Assembly: GCF_028682175.1 (NCBI RefSeq)
Contig: NZ_JANHKS010000015.1
Coordinates: 1-64,000 of the forward strand
Origin: Pseudomonas putida
GTDB taxonomy: Bacteria; Pseudomonadota; Gammaproteobacteria; Pseudomonadales; Pseudomonadaceae
Direction of reading: 5' to 3'
Length of the DNA stretch: 64,000 nt
Made by a program: the position numbers and the translations under genes. This document shows, one piece after another, positions 1 through 9,362 of this stretch. The notes beneath the pieces are model-generated. The model was not told the DNA's origin and ran no database searches. It saw only the letters and a list, made by a program, of their open reading frames with translations. How positions within the stretch are numbered: position 1 is the first letter of the stretch; every line of letters begins with the position of its first letter.

Positions 1-59
1 CGGCTTGCCGGCGGGGCGATCTTGAGTGCGCCCCCGCCGGCAAGCCGTGCTGCTACGGG
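1..59. repeat. REPIN, GTAGCAGCACGGC family (left edge cut by window)
   Basis: The right arm reads through GCCGTGCTGCTACGGG and the left arm starts inside the matching CGGCTTGCCGGCGGGG, giving the inverted pair of REPs seen many times in this window. About nine bases of the left arm lie outside. It sits just downstream of gcvH. Confidence 0.85.
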
Positions 60-70
60 ATTGTGATGGC

Positions 71-457
71 TTACTCGCCGATGGCGGCCTTGTACCCGGC
101 AGCGTCCAGCAGTTTGTCCAGGTCGGCCTGAGCATTGGCTGGCTTGAGCTTGAAGATCCAGGCGCCGTACGGGTCGCTGTTGAGCGACTCAGGGGAGCCG
201 TCCAGCTCGTCGTTGACCGCGATGACTTCACCGGCAATCGGCGAATAGATGTCGGAAGCGGCTTTCACCGACTCAACGACGCCCGCCTGATCGCCTGCGG
301 CGAAGGTCTTGCCGACTTCGGCCAGTTCAACGAACACCACGTCACCCAGCGCTTCCTGCGCGTGGTCACTGATACCCACGGTCACGGTGCCATCAGCTTC
401 CAGACGCGCCCACTCGTGGCTTTCGGCAAAACGCAGGTCGGCGGGAATATTGCTCAT
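71..457 (-). CDS. gcvH: Glycine cleavage system H protein
   Basis: This is the lipoyl carrier of the glycine cleavage complex. It shuttles the aminomethyl group from the P protein (GcvP) to the T protein (GcvT) in the cytoplasm. The 128-residue product has the usual H-protein length, begins [20 protein letters not shown], and carries the lipoylation motif [12 protein letters not shown] with the modified lysine at about residue 65. It lies 69 bp downstream of gcvT on the same strand, and a P-protein gene would be expected beyond the left edge. Identification is by clear family sequence. Confidence 0.97.
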   Translation of the reverse strand: MSNIPADLRFAESHEWARLEADGTVTVGISDHAQEALGDVVFVELAEVGKTFAAGDQAGVVESVKAASDIYSPIAGEVIAVNDELDGSPESLNSDPYGAWIFKLKPANAQADLDKLLDAAGYKAAIGE

Positions 458-526
458 ATTTTTTATCCTCTATACATCATCAGGTCAGCGGAGAAACCCG
501 CCAGGGATGGCTTGCAAAAACAAAGG

Positions 527-1609
527 TCAGATCAAGGCCTTGCCGTGGCGCACGAACGTCGGCTGAACCACTCGGACCGGGTACCACTTGCCGCGAATCT
601 CCACCTCGGCACGGTCGCCAGTCGCCATCGGTACGCGCGCCAGCGCAATCGACTTGCTTAGCGTAGGAGAGAAACTACCACTGGTGATCTCTCCTTCGCC
701 AACTTCCGCTATTCGGACGACCTGATGGGCGCGAAGAACACCACGTTCTTCCAGCACCAGCCCCACCAGCCTCGATTCCACGCCTTTGGCCTTTTCCGCC
801 TCAAGCGCCTTGCGGCCGATGAAGTCGCGGTCCTCGGGCGTCCACGCCACGGTCCAGGCCATGTTGGAGATCAGCGGTGAAACCTGTTCGTCGATTTCCT
901 GACCATAAAGGTTCATACCGGCTTCAAGGCGCAACGTGTCGCGGGCGCCGAGGCCGATCGGCGAGATGCCGGCGCCGACCATGTCGTTGAAGAAGCTGCA
1001 GGCCTGATCGCTCGGCAGGATGATTTCCAGTCCGTCTTCGCCGGTGTAGCCGGTGCGCGCGATGAACCAGTCGCCTTGCTGGCGACCTTCAAATGGCTTG
1101 AGGGTGTGGATAAGTTCGGCGCGGGCCTGGGTCACCAGTTCGGCGATCTTGTGCCGTGCGTGGGGGCCTTGAATGGCCAGCATCGCAAGTTCCGAACGGT
1201 GGGTCAGTTGCACATCGAAGCCGGCCAGATGAGCGTTCATCCAGGCCATGTCCTTGGCACCGGTGGCGGCGTTGACCACCAGACGATAACCGTCTTCGGT
1301 CAGGTAGACGATCATGTCGTCGACAATACCGCCGCGGGTGTCGAGCATGGCGCTGTAGAGGGCGCGTCCCGTGCTTTGCAATCTGCCGACGTCGTTAGCC
1401 AGCAGATGTTGCAGCCAGGGCTTGGCGCCACTGCCCGACACATCGATGACATGCATGTGCGACACATCGAAAATCCCGCAATCGCGGCGCACCTGATGGT
1501 GTTCCTCGACCTGCGAGCCGTAGTGCAACGGCATATCCCAACCACCAAAATCGACCAGCTTCGCGCCGAGCGCGAGGTGCAAGTCGAATAGGGGCGTACG
1601 CTGTCCCAT
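527..1609 (-). CDS. gcvT: Glycine cleavage system T protein (aminomethyltransferase)
   Basis: GcvT releases ammonia from the H-protein-bound aminomethyl group and transfers the one-carbon unit to tetrahydrofolate. The chosen start at 1609 (MGQRTPLFDLH) follows a strong GGAAGGAGG ribosome site. A longer reading frame reaches 1765 but adds 52 residues that do not look like the family. The product is 360 residues, the normal size, with the N-terminal VDFGGWDMPLHYG folate-binding region and the ARTGYTGEDGLEI segment. It is the first gene of a gcvT-gcvH unit. Confidence 0.96.
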   Translation of the reverse strand: MGQRTPLFDLHLALGAKLVDFGGWDMPLHYGSQVEEHHQVRRDCGIFDVSHMHVIDVSGSGAKPWLQHLLANDVGRLQSTGRALYSAMLDTRGGIVDDMIVYLTEDGYRLVVNAATGAKDMAWMNAHLAGFDVQLTHRSELAMLAIQGPHARHKIAELVTQARAELIHTLKPFEGRQQGDWFIARTGYTGEDGLEIILPSDQACSFFNDMVGAGISPIGLGARDTLRLEAGMNLYGQEIDEQVSPLISNMAWTVAWTPEDRDFIGRKALEAEKAKGVESRLVGLVLEERGVLRAHQVVRIAEVGEGEITSGSFSPTLSKSIALARVPMATGDRAEVEIRGKWYPVRVVQPTFVRHGKALI

Positions 1610-1765
1610 GGGGTTCCTCCTTCCGGGCTTGGCGAAGACGCGATCGGTCAGAACGCAGGCAAGTCCCCCGTGACTTGGGGTATGAAACCTTTGCGAACTT
1701 GCAGAATTGTCTGACAGACCACGTCGATTGCGGCGCATTGTAGCCGCAAGGCTGTGACCCCGCAC
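1610..1765 (-). promoter_or_regulatory. gcvT leader with hairpin and possible -10
   Basis: This gap lies between the iron permease stop and gcvT. Reading toward gcvT there is a TACAAT -10-like hexamer (1737-1742) without a good -35, then a short inverted repeat CAAGTC/GACTTG (1660-1677). I looked for the glycine riboswitch core and did not see it. Promoter assignment is tentative. Confidence 0.3.
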
Positions 1766-3382
1766 CTAGCCGATGGGTCTGGCCGAACGTCTGATTAGGC
1801 CAATTACCGGTAGTAAACCGACCAGGACCAACGTAAGCGCCGGCAAAGCGGCACGCGCCCACTCGCCTTCGCTGGTCATTTCGAAAATCCGCACCGCCAG
1901 TGTGTCCCAGCCAAACGGGCGCATCAGCAGGGTGGCGGGCATTTCCTTGAGCACATCGACGAACACCAGCAGCGCTGCGCTCAGGGTCCCCGGCACCAGC
2001 AGCGGCAGATAAATTTTGAAAAACAAACGTGGCCCACTGACACCAAGGCTGCGGGCAGCTTCCGGCAATGACGGGCGAATGCGCGCCAGGCTGCTTTCCA
2101 GCGGCCCGTAGGCCACGGCAATGAAGCGCACCAGATACGCCAGCACCAGGGCGGCAAGGCTGCCCAGCAGCAGCGGTTTGCCCGCCCCGCCCAGCCAGGT
2201 GGAAAGCGGCACCACCAGTTCACGATCCAGATAACTGAACGCGAGCATGATCGACACCGCCAGCACCGAGCCCGGCAACGCGTACCCGATATTGGCCAGG
2301 CTCACGCCCGAGCGGATGGCGCGGGTCGGTGCCAGGCGACGGGCGAACGCCAGGATCATCGCCACGCTCACGGTCACCAGCGCCGCGATCCCTCCAAGAT
2401 ACAGGGTGTGAACAATCAACCCGGTGTAGCGTTCATCCAGATCGAACCGCCCGCGCTGCCAGACCCAGACGATCAACTGCAGCAGCGGCACCACGAACGC
2501 ACAGGCGAACACCAGGCCACACCAGCCAGTGGCCGCCAGCGCCTTGATGCCCTTCAGGTGATACAACGCCTTGACCCGTGGCCGCTCGTTGCTCGGCCGG
2601 CTGGCGCCCCGCGCCCGTTGCTCGCCGTACAGCACCAGCATCACCGCGAGCAGCAGCAGGCTCGCCAGTTGCGCCGCGCTCGACAGGCTGAAGAAGCCGT
2701 ACCAGGTCTTGTAGATCGCCGTGGTGAAGGTGTCGAAGTTGAACACCGACACGGCGCCGAAGTCCGCCAGGGTTTCCATCAGCGCCAGTGCCACACCGGC
2801 ACCAATCGCAGGCCGTGCCATGGGCAATGCCACCCGCCAGAACGCCTGCCAGGGCGTTTGCCCGAGAATTCGCGCCGCCTCCATCAAGCCCTTGCCCTGG
2901 GCGAGAAACGCAGTGCGCGCCAGCAGGTAGACGTAGGGATAGAACACCAGCACCAGAACGATGATCACGCCGCCGGTCGAACGCACCCGTGGCAGGCGCA
3001 AACCGCTGCCGAACCATTCGCGCATCAGGGTTTGCACCGGGCCTGCGAAGTCCAGCAGGCCAACAAAGACGAAGGCCAGCACGTAGGCAGGAATGGCAAA
3101 GGGCAGCATCAGCGCCCAGTCGAGCCAGCGCCTGCCGGGAAACTCGCACAGGGCCGTCAGCCAGGCGAGGCTGACGCCCAACAGCGTGACGCCTACGCCC
3201 ACGCCGAGCACCAACGTCAGGGTGTTGCCCAGCAGGCGCGGCATCTGGGTTTCCCACAGGTGGGACCAGATTTCATGATCGATGGTCTGCCAGGAGAACA
3301 GCAACACGCTCAGCGGCAGAAGCACCAGTGCGGCGATGGTGAAGACCAGAGGGTACCAGCGACGCTGGGCGGGATGGGCCAA
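1766..3382 (-). CDS. Ferric-iron ABC transporter permease (FbpB/HitB type)
   Basis: This 538-residue inner-membrane protein has about 12 hydrophobic segments arranged as two fused permease halves. Each half has an EAA-loop motif contacting an ATPase: EAARILGQTPWQAFWRVALP in the first and EAARSLGVSGPRLFFKIYLP in the second. That two-domain design is typical of Fe(III) permeases of the Fbp/Hit/Sfu group. The partner binding protein is the next gene upstream (3491-4492), with a REPIN between them. No ATPase gene is present in this window, so the transporter must use one encoded elsewhere. Substrate is inferred from the partner. Confidence 0.9.
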   Translation of the reverse strand: MAHPAQRRWYPLVFTIAALVLLPLSVLLFSWQTIDHEIWSHLWETQMPRLLGNTLTLVLGVGVGVTLLGVSLAWLTALCEFPGRRWLDWALMLPFAIPAYVLAFVFVGLLDFAGPVQTLMREWFGSGLRLPRVRSTGGVIIVLVLVFYPYVYLLARTAFLAQGKGLMEAARILGQTPWQAFWRVALPMARPAIGAGVALALMETLADFGAVSVFNFDTFTTAIYKTWYGFFSLSSAAQLASLLLLAVMLVLYGEQRARGASRPSNERPRVKALYHLKGIKALAATGWCGLVFACAFVVPLLQLIVWVWQRGRFDLDERYTGLIVHTLYLGGIAALVTVSVAMILAFARRLAPTRAIRSGVSLANIGYALPGSVLAVSIMLAFSYLDRELVVPLSTWLGGAGKPLLLGSLAALVLAYLVRFIAVAYGPLESSLARIRPSLPEAARSLGVSGPRLFFKIYLPLLVPGTLSAALLVFVDVLKEMPATLLMRPFGWDTLAVRIFEMTSEGEWARAALPALTLVLVGLLPVIGLIRRSARPIG

Positions 3383-3408
3383 AAAGGGTTACTCGATGTG
3401 TGGCATTA

Positions 3409-3480
3409 CCCGTAGCAGCACGGCTTGCCGGCGGGGGCGATCTTGAGGACGCTCCCGCCGGCAAGCCGTGCTGCTACGGG
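3409..3480. repeat. REPIN, GTAGCAGCACGGC family
   Basis: This near-perfect inverted pair starts CCCGTAGCAGCACGGC and ends GCCGTGCTGCTACGGG, with a short central spacer. It lies between two genes of the same iron-transport unit and could form a large hairpin in their transcript. Confidence 0.92.
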
Positions 3481-3490
3481 GTGTTTATTA

Positions 3491-4492
3491 TCAATTCCAG
3501 CCAGCGCGATCCATCATGCGGATCGCTTCGGCCTGGCGGCGGCCGGCGACTTCCACGGGGATGGTGTCGGCCTTGAACGACCCCCAGCTCGCGACCTCTT
3601 CCGATGGCGCGACGTTCGGGTTGGCCGGGAATTCCTGGTTGGTGCCGGAGAAAATGGCTTGTGCCTCAGGCCCGGTCATCCACTCCACCAGCGCCTTGGC
3701 GGCCTCCGGATGCGGTGCGTACTTGGTCAGGCCGATGCCCGAGAGGTTCACGTGCACGCCACGGTCCGACTGGTTGGGCCAGAACAGACGCACGGCCAGG
3801 TCCGGATTCTGCTTGTGCAGGCGGCCATAGTAGTAGGTGTTGACCACGCCCACGTCGCACTGCCCGGCGTTGATCGCCTCAAGCACGGCGATGTCATCGG
3901 AGAACACGTCGGTGGACAGGTTGTTGACCCAGCCCTTGAGGATCTTTTCCGACGTATCGGCGCCGTGGGTTTCGATCAGCGTGGCAGTCAGCGACTGGTT
4001 GTAGACCTTTTTGGCAGTGCGCAGGCACAGGCGGCCTTCCCACTGTTTGTCAGCCAGGGCTTCGTAGGTGGTCAGCTCTTCGGGTTTGACCCGGTCCGTG
4101 GAGTAGGCAATGGTCCGCGCGCGCAGGCTCAGGCCGGTCCAACTGTGAGTGGAGGAGCGATATTGCGGCGGGATGTTGCTGTCGATCACCGGCGAGGTGA
4201 ACGGCTGCAGGATACCCATCTGTTCGGCCTGCCAGAGGTTGCCGGCGTCAACGGTGAGCAGCAGGTCGGCGGTCGCGTTCTGCCCTTCGGCCTTGATGCG
4301 CTGCATCAGCGGCGCTTCCTTGTCGGTGATGAACTTCACCTTCACGCCGGTCTTGGCGGTGTAGGCGTCGAATACGGGTTTGATCAGTTCATCGATACGG
4401 GAGGAATACACCACCACTTCGTCGGCAGCCTGTGCGGTATTGCCGAGCACGGCCAATGCCAGGGCAGCCAGAAGTCGCTTGCTCGCCTGCAT
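3491..4492 (-). CDS. Ferric-iron ABC transporter periplasmic binding protein (FbpA/HitA type)
   Basis: This periplasmic protein captures Fe(III) and delivers it to the FbpB-type permease encoded downstream. The 333-residue product has a signal peptide (residues 1-22, ending AQAAD), the domain start [20 protein letters not shown], and the tyrosine cluster VNTYYYGRL that matches the iron-liganding tyrosines of the family. The C-terminal [20 protein letters not shown] is typical of this fold. Iron regulation is likely, but I could not find a convincing Fur box upstream. Confidence 0.93.
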   Translation of the reverse strand: MQASKRLLAALALAVLGNTAQAADEVVVYSSRIDELIKPVFDAYTAKTGVKVKFITDKEAPLMQRIKAEGQNATADLLLTVDAGNLWQAEQMGILQPFTSPVIDSNIPPQYRSSTHSWTGLSLRARTIAYSTDRVKPEELTTYEALADKQWEGRLCLRTAKKVYNQSLTATLIETHGADTSEKILKGWVNNLSTDVFSDDIAVLEAINAGQCDVGVVNTYYYGRLHKQNPDLAVRLFWPNQSDRGVHVNLSGIGLTKYAPHPEAAKALVEWMTGPEAQAIFSGTNQEFPANPNVAPSEEVASWGSFKADTIPVEVAGRRQAEAIRMMDRAGWN

Positions 4493-4583
4493 GCTGAGGT
4501 CTCGTCTTTGCGGAATGAGGCGAAATGGTAGTGAATCTCATCAACGAAATCCGTGCGGAGCCGTTACGAGATGTTGCAAACCC

Positions 4584-5804
4584 TCAGATTTTCGCCAGCT
4601 CCGGCAAATCCCCGGTCAAGCCCAACGCCTGACGAACGAACATCGCCTTGGCCTCGGCCGACTGGTCCACCATCTTCAACCCGGTGTTACGCAGCCAGCG
4701 AACCGGCAACGGATCGGCCTGGAACAGCCGCTCGAAGCCCTCCATCGCGGCCATCAGTGCGAGGTTGTGCGGCATACGGCGGCGCTCGTAGCGACTCAAC
4801 ACTTTCTGATCGGCCAGGCGCTCGCCCCGCTCCACTGCGTGGTGCAGCACTTCGGCCAGCACGGCAGCATCGAGAAAACCCAGGTTCACGCCCTGGCCCG
4901 CCAGCGGGTGGATGGTGTGCGCAGCATCTCCGATCAGTGCCAGCCCTTCGGCGACGTAGCGTTTGGCATGACGCTGACGCAGCGGCACACACACTCTCGG
5001 GTCGGCTGAAACGACTTGTCCCAATGTTCCCTCGAACGCCCGCTCCAGTTCGCCGCAGAACGTTACGTCATCCAGCACCATCAAGCGTTCGGACTCAGCC
5101 GGGGTCACCGACCAGACAATCGAACACCAATGCTCGCCGTCACGGTCGAGCGGCAAGAATGCCAGCGGCCCTTCATCGGTGAAGCGCTGCCAGGCGGTGC
5201 TGCGATGGGATTGAGCCGTGCGAACGCTGGTCACGATGGCGTGGTGCATATAGTCCCATTCGCGGGTGGCGGTGCCGGTCATGCGTCGCACGGTCGAATT
5301 GGCGCCGTCGGCCGCCACCACCAGCGGCGCGCGCAAGGTGCGGCCATCGGCCAGGGTCAGCAGCCAGTCATCGCCGGAGCGGCGCATCTGCTCCAGCCTT
5401 GCGTTGGCCAACAGGCCGATATCGCAATCGTGCAGACGCTCGATCAACGCATCCTGGACCACGCGGTTTTCCACGATATGCCCCAGCACCTGGGCGTGCA
5501 CGCTGGACGCCGAGAAGTGCACCTTGCCTGTGCCGCTGCCGTCCCACACATGCATCTCGCCGTACGGGCTGGCGCGTCGCGAGACGATGCCGTCCCAGAC
5601 ATTCAGCCGTTCAAGGATGCGCTGGCTGGCCGCCGACAAGGCACTGACCCGCGGCTCGAAAGGTGCGTCCTGGTCGAAGGGTCTGACGCTCAACGGGCTG
5701 CCGTCGACCACCAGAATGTTCAACCCGCTGTTCTGAAGGGCCAGCGCAAGCGCGCTCCCGACCATTCCAGCCCCGACAATCAGCAGATCTGCGCGCGTTT
5801 CCAT
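4584..5804 (-). CDS. ubiI: UbiH/UbiI-family FAD-dependent hydroxylase (ubiquinone synthesis)
   Basis: This is a flavin monooxygenase of the UbiH/UbiI/UbiF/VisC family that hydroxylates the aromatic ring of polyprenylated ubiquinone intermediates. The 406-residue product shows the N-terminal dinucleotide motif IVGAGMVGSALALAL, a mid-chain ADGANS, and the FAD motif GDAAHTIHPLAGQGVN. It follows ubiH (5854-7041) on the same strand in the usual Pseudomonas order ubiH then visC-like. The position of hydroxylation (UbiI versus UbiF role) cannot be settled from sequence alone. Confidence 0.88.
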   Translation of the reverse strand: METRADLLIVGAGMVGSALALALQNSGLNILVVDGSPLSVRPFDQDAPFEPRVSALSAASQRILERLNVWDGIVSRRASPYGEMHVWDGSGTGKVHFSASSVHAQVLGHIVENRVVQDALIERLHDCDIGLLANARLEQMRRSGDDWLLTLADGRTLRAPLVVAADGANSTVRRMTGTATREWDYMHHAIVTSVRTAQSHRSTAWQRFTDEGPLAFLPLDRDGEHWCSIVWSVTPAESERLMVLDDVTFCGELERAFEGTLGQVVSADPRVCVPLRQRHAKRYVAEGLALIGDAAHTIHPLAGQGVNLGFLDAAVLAEVLHHAVERGERLADQKVLSRYERRRMPHNLALMAAMEGFERLFQADPLPVRWLRNTGLKMVDQSAEAKAMFVRQALGLTGDLPELAKI

Positions 5805-5853
5805 GCTTTAAATCGTTCTCGCGTGTGGCAAATGCCAGCAATGAAAAATAGAC

Positions 5854-7041
5854 TCAGACATCCGCCCGCGTCCCCAGCCCCATGGCCTGGCGGGCGAACC
5901 AGCTCTTGGCCGACGGCAGCAGATCCAGGCCAAGCAGGCCGATATTGCGGCCAGCGGTAATCACCGGTTGGCGGCTGCCGAACAGGCGGGTGACCTGATC
6001 GGAGAAACCGACGGTGAGTTTCTGGTCCATGAACTGACGGTCGCGATAAGCCTGCAGGGTCGCCAGATCGCCGGGCGGCGCGTCGCTGGCGAGCAGCGCT
6101 TCGGCCAGCGACGCCGCATCGCGCAGTGACAGGTTGAAACCCTGCCCGGCAATCGGGTGCAGGCTATGAGCCGCGTTGCCGAGCACGACCAGATTGGAGC
6201 GCACCTGTTCCTGCGCCTGAATCAGCGACAGCGGGTAGGTATGACGCACACCCACCTGTTTCAGCGCACCCAGGCGATAGCCGAAGATGCCCTGTAATTC
6301 GTTGAGAAAACTGCGGTCGTCCAGTGACATCAGCCGTTGCACATCATTGCCGGTGCGGGTCCAGACCAGCGCACAGCGGTTCTCCGGCAAGGGCAGCAAT
6401 GCCATCGGGCCTTCATCGGTGAAGCGCTCGAACGCCTGTCCGCAATGGGCCTCGCCGGGGGTGATGTTGGCGATCAACGCACTCTGGTCATAGGGCGTGC
6501 TGTCGACCGCGATGCCCAGTTGCTCGCGCAGGCTGGAACGGCCACCGTCGGCCAGCACCGCCAGGTCGCATTCGATCTGGGTTTCGTCGTTCAAGGTCAG
6601 GCGATAGCCATCGGGCAGCGCCTGCATCTGTTTCACTTCCGCCGGCACGCGCCAACTGACCACATCCTTGTCCAGGCCCTGCCACAGGCATTGGCCCAGC
6701 CAGGCGTTTTCGACCACATAGCCCAGTGCTGGCACACCTTCTTCCATCGAAGACAACCGCGCCGCGCCGAAGCGGCCTTTGTCGGACACCTGAATCTGCA
6801 GGATCGGCTCGGCGCGGCGGCTGATCTGCTGCCACAGGCCGAGGCGGTCGTAGATCTGCCGCGCGCCAAAAGACAGCGCAGAGGAACGCGCGTCGTAGCT
6901 CGGCTGATAACTGTCGCCGGGAGCGAAGGGTTCGATCATCACGATCTTCCAGCCCCGCGCCTTGGCACCTGCCTGCAACGCCAACGCCAGGCTGGCGCCG
7001 ACCAGGCCGCCGCCGACGATGGCAAGATTGAAGCGACTCAT
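5854..7041 (-). CDS. ubiH: 2-octaprenyl-6-methoxyphenol hydroxylase
   Basis: This FAD monooxygenase acts in aerobic ubiquinone biosynthesis. The 395-residue product has AIVGGGLVGASLALALQAG at the N-terminus, ADGGRSSLRE in the middle, and GNAAHSLHPIAGQGFNLSLR for FAD ribityl contacts. Its ATG overlaps the pepP stop by four bases (ATGA at 7038-7041), so translation is probably coupled. This pepP-ubiH pairing is conserved in gammaproteobacteria and supports UbiH rather than a paralogue. Confidence 0.93.
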   Translation of the reverse strand: MSRFNLAIVGGGLVGASLALALQAGAKARGWKIVMIEPFAPGDSYQPSYDARSSALSFGARQIYDRLGLWQQISRRAEPILQIQVSDKGRFGAARLSSMEEGVPALGYVVENAWLGQCLWQGLDKDVVSWRVPAEVKQMQALPDGYRLTLNDETQIECDLAVLADGGRSSLREQLGIAVDSTPYDQSALIANITPGEAHCGQAFERFTDEGPMALLPLPENRCALVWTRTGNDVQRLMSLDDRSFLNELQGIFGYRLGALKQVGVRHTYPLSLIQAQEQVRSNLVVLGNAAHSLHPIAGQGFNLSLRDAASLAEALLASDAPPGDLATLQAYRDRQFMDQKLTVGFSDQVTRLFGSRQPVITAGRNIGLLGLDLLPSAKSWFARQAMGLGTRADV

Positions 7042-8378
7042 GCGACTTCCGCCCGCGCAGCAGCCATCAGTTCCTCGATCTCGGCCACCGTCTTGGGCAC
7101 GCCGCCGGTCAGGATTTCACAGCCTTTTTTGGTCACCACGACATCGTCCTCGATTCGTACACCAATCCCGCGCCATTTCTTTGCGACGTTCTGGTTGTCC
7201 GGCGCCACGTAAATGCCAGGCTCGACCGTCAACGCCATGCCGACTTCCAGCACACGCCACTCGCCGCCGACCTTGTACTCGCCGACATCATGCACGTCCA
7301 TACCCAGCCAGTGCCCGGCGCGATGCATATAGAAAGCTTTGTACGCTTCGCTGGCGATCAGTTCATCGACCTCGCCCTGCAGCAACCCAAGTTCCACAAG
7401 GCCCTGGGTGATGACCTGAACCGTCGCCTCGTGAGCCTGGTTCCAGTGGTTGCCCGGCTTGATCGCTGCGAACGCCGCTTCCTGGGACCTCAGCACCAGC
7501 TCGTAGATCGCCTTCTGCTCGGGAGAAAACCTGCCATTGACCGGAAAGGTCCGGGTGATATCGCTGGCGTAACAGTCGATCTCGCAGCCAGCGTCGATCA
7601 ACACCAGGTCGCCATCCTTGAGCGGTGCGTCATTCTCCTGATAGTGCAGGATGCAGGCGTTGCGGCCCGAAGCGACGATGGAGCCATAGGCCGGCATCTT
7701 CGCCCCGCCCTTGCGGAATTCGTAGTCGAGCTCGGCCTCCAGGCTGAACTCGTGAAGGCCCGCACGGCTGGCCTGCATCGCACGCACGTGGGCACGGGCA
7801 GAAATCTGCGCGGCCTCACGCATCACCTTCACTTCCGCGGCGGATTTATACAGACGCATGTCGTGAAGCAGGTGATCCAGCGCAACGAATTCCTTCGGCG
7901 GCTGCGCACCCAGGTTCGCCTTGGAGCGAATGACGTTGATCCACTCCATCACATGACGATCGAACTCGGGGTTGCTGCCCATGGACGAATACACCCGGTC
8001 GCGGCCTTCGATCAGGCCCGGCAGGATGTCGTCGATGTCTGTAATGGGGAATGCATCGTCGGCGCCGAAATCGCGGATGGCGCCGTCCTGTCCTGCGCGC
8101 AAACCGTCCCACAGCTCGCGCTCGGGGTTGCGTTCGCGACAGAAGAGCACGTACTCGCCGTATTCGCGCCCGGGAATCAGCACGATCACAGCCTCGGGCT
8201 CGGGAAAGCCGCTCAGGTACTGAAAGTCGCTGTCCTGACGGTACACATGTTCGACATCACGATTGCGAATGGCCACGGCAGCCGCCGGCAGAATGGCGAT
8301 GCTGTTGGGCTCCATCTGCTCCATCAAGGCTTTGCGGCGACGGGCATATTCGGCTTTCGGGATATGGATCATGGGCAA
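7038..8378 (-). CDS. pepP: Xaa-Pro aminopeptidase P
   Basis: This metallopeptidase removes an N-terminal residue preceding proline. The product of about 444-446 residues has the N-terminal AMP_N domain (MEQMEPNSIAILPAA...) and a pita-bread catalytic domain with metal-ligand segments LVLIDAGCEIDCYASDITRT, HRAGHWLGMDVHD, LTVEPGIY and GVRIEDDV. Start choice matters. A TTG at 8378 sits 7 nt after GGAGG, while the ATG at 8372 (MIHIPKAEY) is 13 nt away. The TTG start has the better spacing, while the ATG resembles other PepP N-termini. Confidence 0.95.
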   Translation of the reverse strand: MPMIHIPKAEYARRRKALMEQMEPNSIAILPAAAVAIRNRDVEHVYRQDSDFQYLSGFPEPEAVIVLIPGREYGEYVLFCRERNPERELWDGLRAGQDGAIRDFGADDAFPITDIDDILPGLIEGRDRVYSSMGSNPEFDRHVMEWINVIRSKANLGAQPPKEFVALDHLLHDMRLYKSAAEVKVMREAAQISARAHVRAMQASRAGLHEFSLEAELDYEFRKGGAKMPAYGSIVASGRNACILHYQENDAPLKDGDLVLIDAGCEIDCYASDITRTFPVNGRFSPEQKAIYELVLRSQEAAFAAIKPGNHWNQAHEATVQVITQGLVELGLLQGEVDELIASEAYKAFYMHRAGHWLGMDVHDVGEYKVGGEWRVLEVGMALTVEPGIYVAPDNQNVAKKWRGIGVRIEDDVVVTKKGCEILTGGVPKTVAEIEELMAAARAEVA

Positions 8379-8452
8379 GTACGGTCCTCCGGATGAGCGC
8401 TCCGGCCACTGACGCGCTCAGGCGCCAGCGACCGGTTCGCGGCAGTGGGCAA

Positions 8453-9004
8453 TCAATGCAGGGAAGGTTTGGCTTCAGGTTCCGCTTTCTTGTTGAACTC
8501 GGTGAACAGCAGCAGCGGCGCGACGCGCAGGTATTCCATGACTTCCATGAAATCGCTCTCGCCGTCTTCGGACTCTTCCAGGGTGTCCTGGATTTGCGCG
8601 ATGGCGGCCAGGTCTTGCAGAACGTCGCGAGCGTCTTCGCTCAGCGACTGACCGCCGACACGGGCGAAGCCGTTGAGGAAGCCCTGGCACCACTGGCCCA
8701 TGGCGGCCGTACGGTCGGCCAGGGGTTCGTCGTCGCCGGGAAGCAGCAGCACGACAGCCATGTCATCGCCGGTCAGCTCGCCCTTGACCATCTCCTGCAG
8801 GCCGATCAGGGCCTGGCGGACGTTGGCTTCAGGTTCGGTTTCCAGCAGCAGAATCGCATCGGCGATCCACTCCTCGGCATCGAAGCCTGCGCCGGCGCAA
8901 CTGCGGCCCAGCAACAGGCCGTGCAACTCGGCGGGGGAAACGGGGTGGCCTGCGCTGCTGAGCAGGGTCGCAAAACCGGTATACGGGGAATTCTGTTTAG
9001 GCAT
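8453..9004 (-). CDS. YecA/YgfB family (UPF0149) protein
   Basis: The 183-residue product starts [20 protein letters not shown] and has the helical YgfB layout with the HGLLLG motif near residue 30. It is acidic overall and has no signal peptide. The start at 9004 was chosen because the longer frame to 9076 runs back into promoter-like sequence. It is probably the first gene of the ygfB-pepP-ubiH-ubiI unit and is divergent from the zapB-like gene. Homologues are linked to the pepP operon in many Pseudomonas; I do not assign a biochemical function. Confidence 0.88.
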   Translation of the reverse strand: MPKQNSPYTGFATLLSSAGHPVSPAELHGLLLGRSCAGAGFDAEEWIADAILLLETEPEANVRQALIGLQEMVKGELTGDDMAVVLLLPGDDEPLADRTAAMGQWCQGFLNGFARVGGQSLSEDARDVLQDLAAIAQIQDTLEESEDGESDFMEVMEYLRVAPLLLFTEFNKKAEPEAKPSLH

Positions 9005-9152
9005 GGCAACTAGGCGCCAAGCGGCGCAATGTCTAGAATGGAGGCCTTGTATCGTAGCACCGGCAGACGCACCCAAGCTATCCAGGCGAATTTCGAGGCG
9101 ATCCAGACGCCAGCACCTGCACCACTCATCTGAAAATAATCAGTGGAAAACA

Positions 9153-9362
9153 ATGGAAGACAACGACCTGCATGCGCTGATGGCCCGACTGGAGTTATTG
9201 ATCAATCGTGTCGAGCAACTAAAAAGTCAAAACGGACTCTTATTAGCTCAGGAAAAATCCTGGCGCGAGGAACGCGCTCACCTCATTGAAAAGAACGAAA
9301 TCGCCCGGCAAAAGGTCGAGTCCATGATTTCGCGCCTCAAGGCCCTGGAGCAAGACTCATGA
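9153..9362 (+). CDS. TIGR02449-type small coiled-coil protein (ZapB-like)
   Basis: This 69-residue protein starts MEDNDLHALMARLELLINRV and is one continuous leucine heptad coil, rich in Glu, Gln and Arg. Its stop overlaps the zapA start (ATGA at 9359-9362), so the two are translationally coupled. The size, coil and position immediately before zapA fit the TIGR02449 family and suggest a division-associated role, which is inference. The open frame continues upstream to 8673, but that part is the shadow of ygfB. Confidence 0.85.
   Translation: MEDNDLHALMARLELLINRVEQLKSQNGLLLAQEKSWREERAHLIEKNEIARQKVESMISRLKALEQDS

Noticed and set aside
1610..1765. Glycine riboswitch before gcvT
   Set aside because: The expected paired aptamer core was not seen and the leader is short.
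4493..4583. Fur box before the iron binding-protein gene
   Set aside because: The best stretch (GATGAGATTCACTACCAT) does not fit the three-hexamer GATAAT model.
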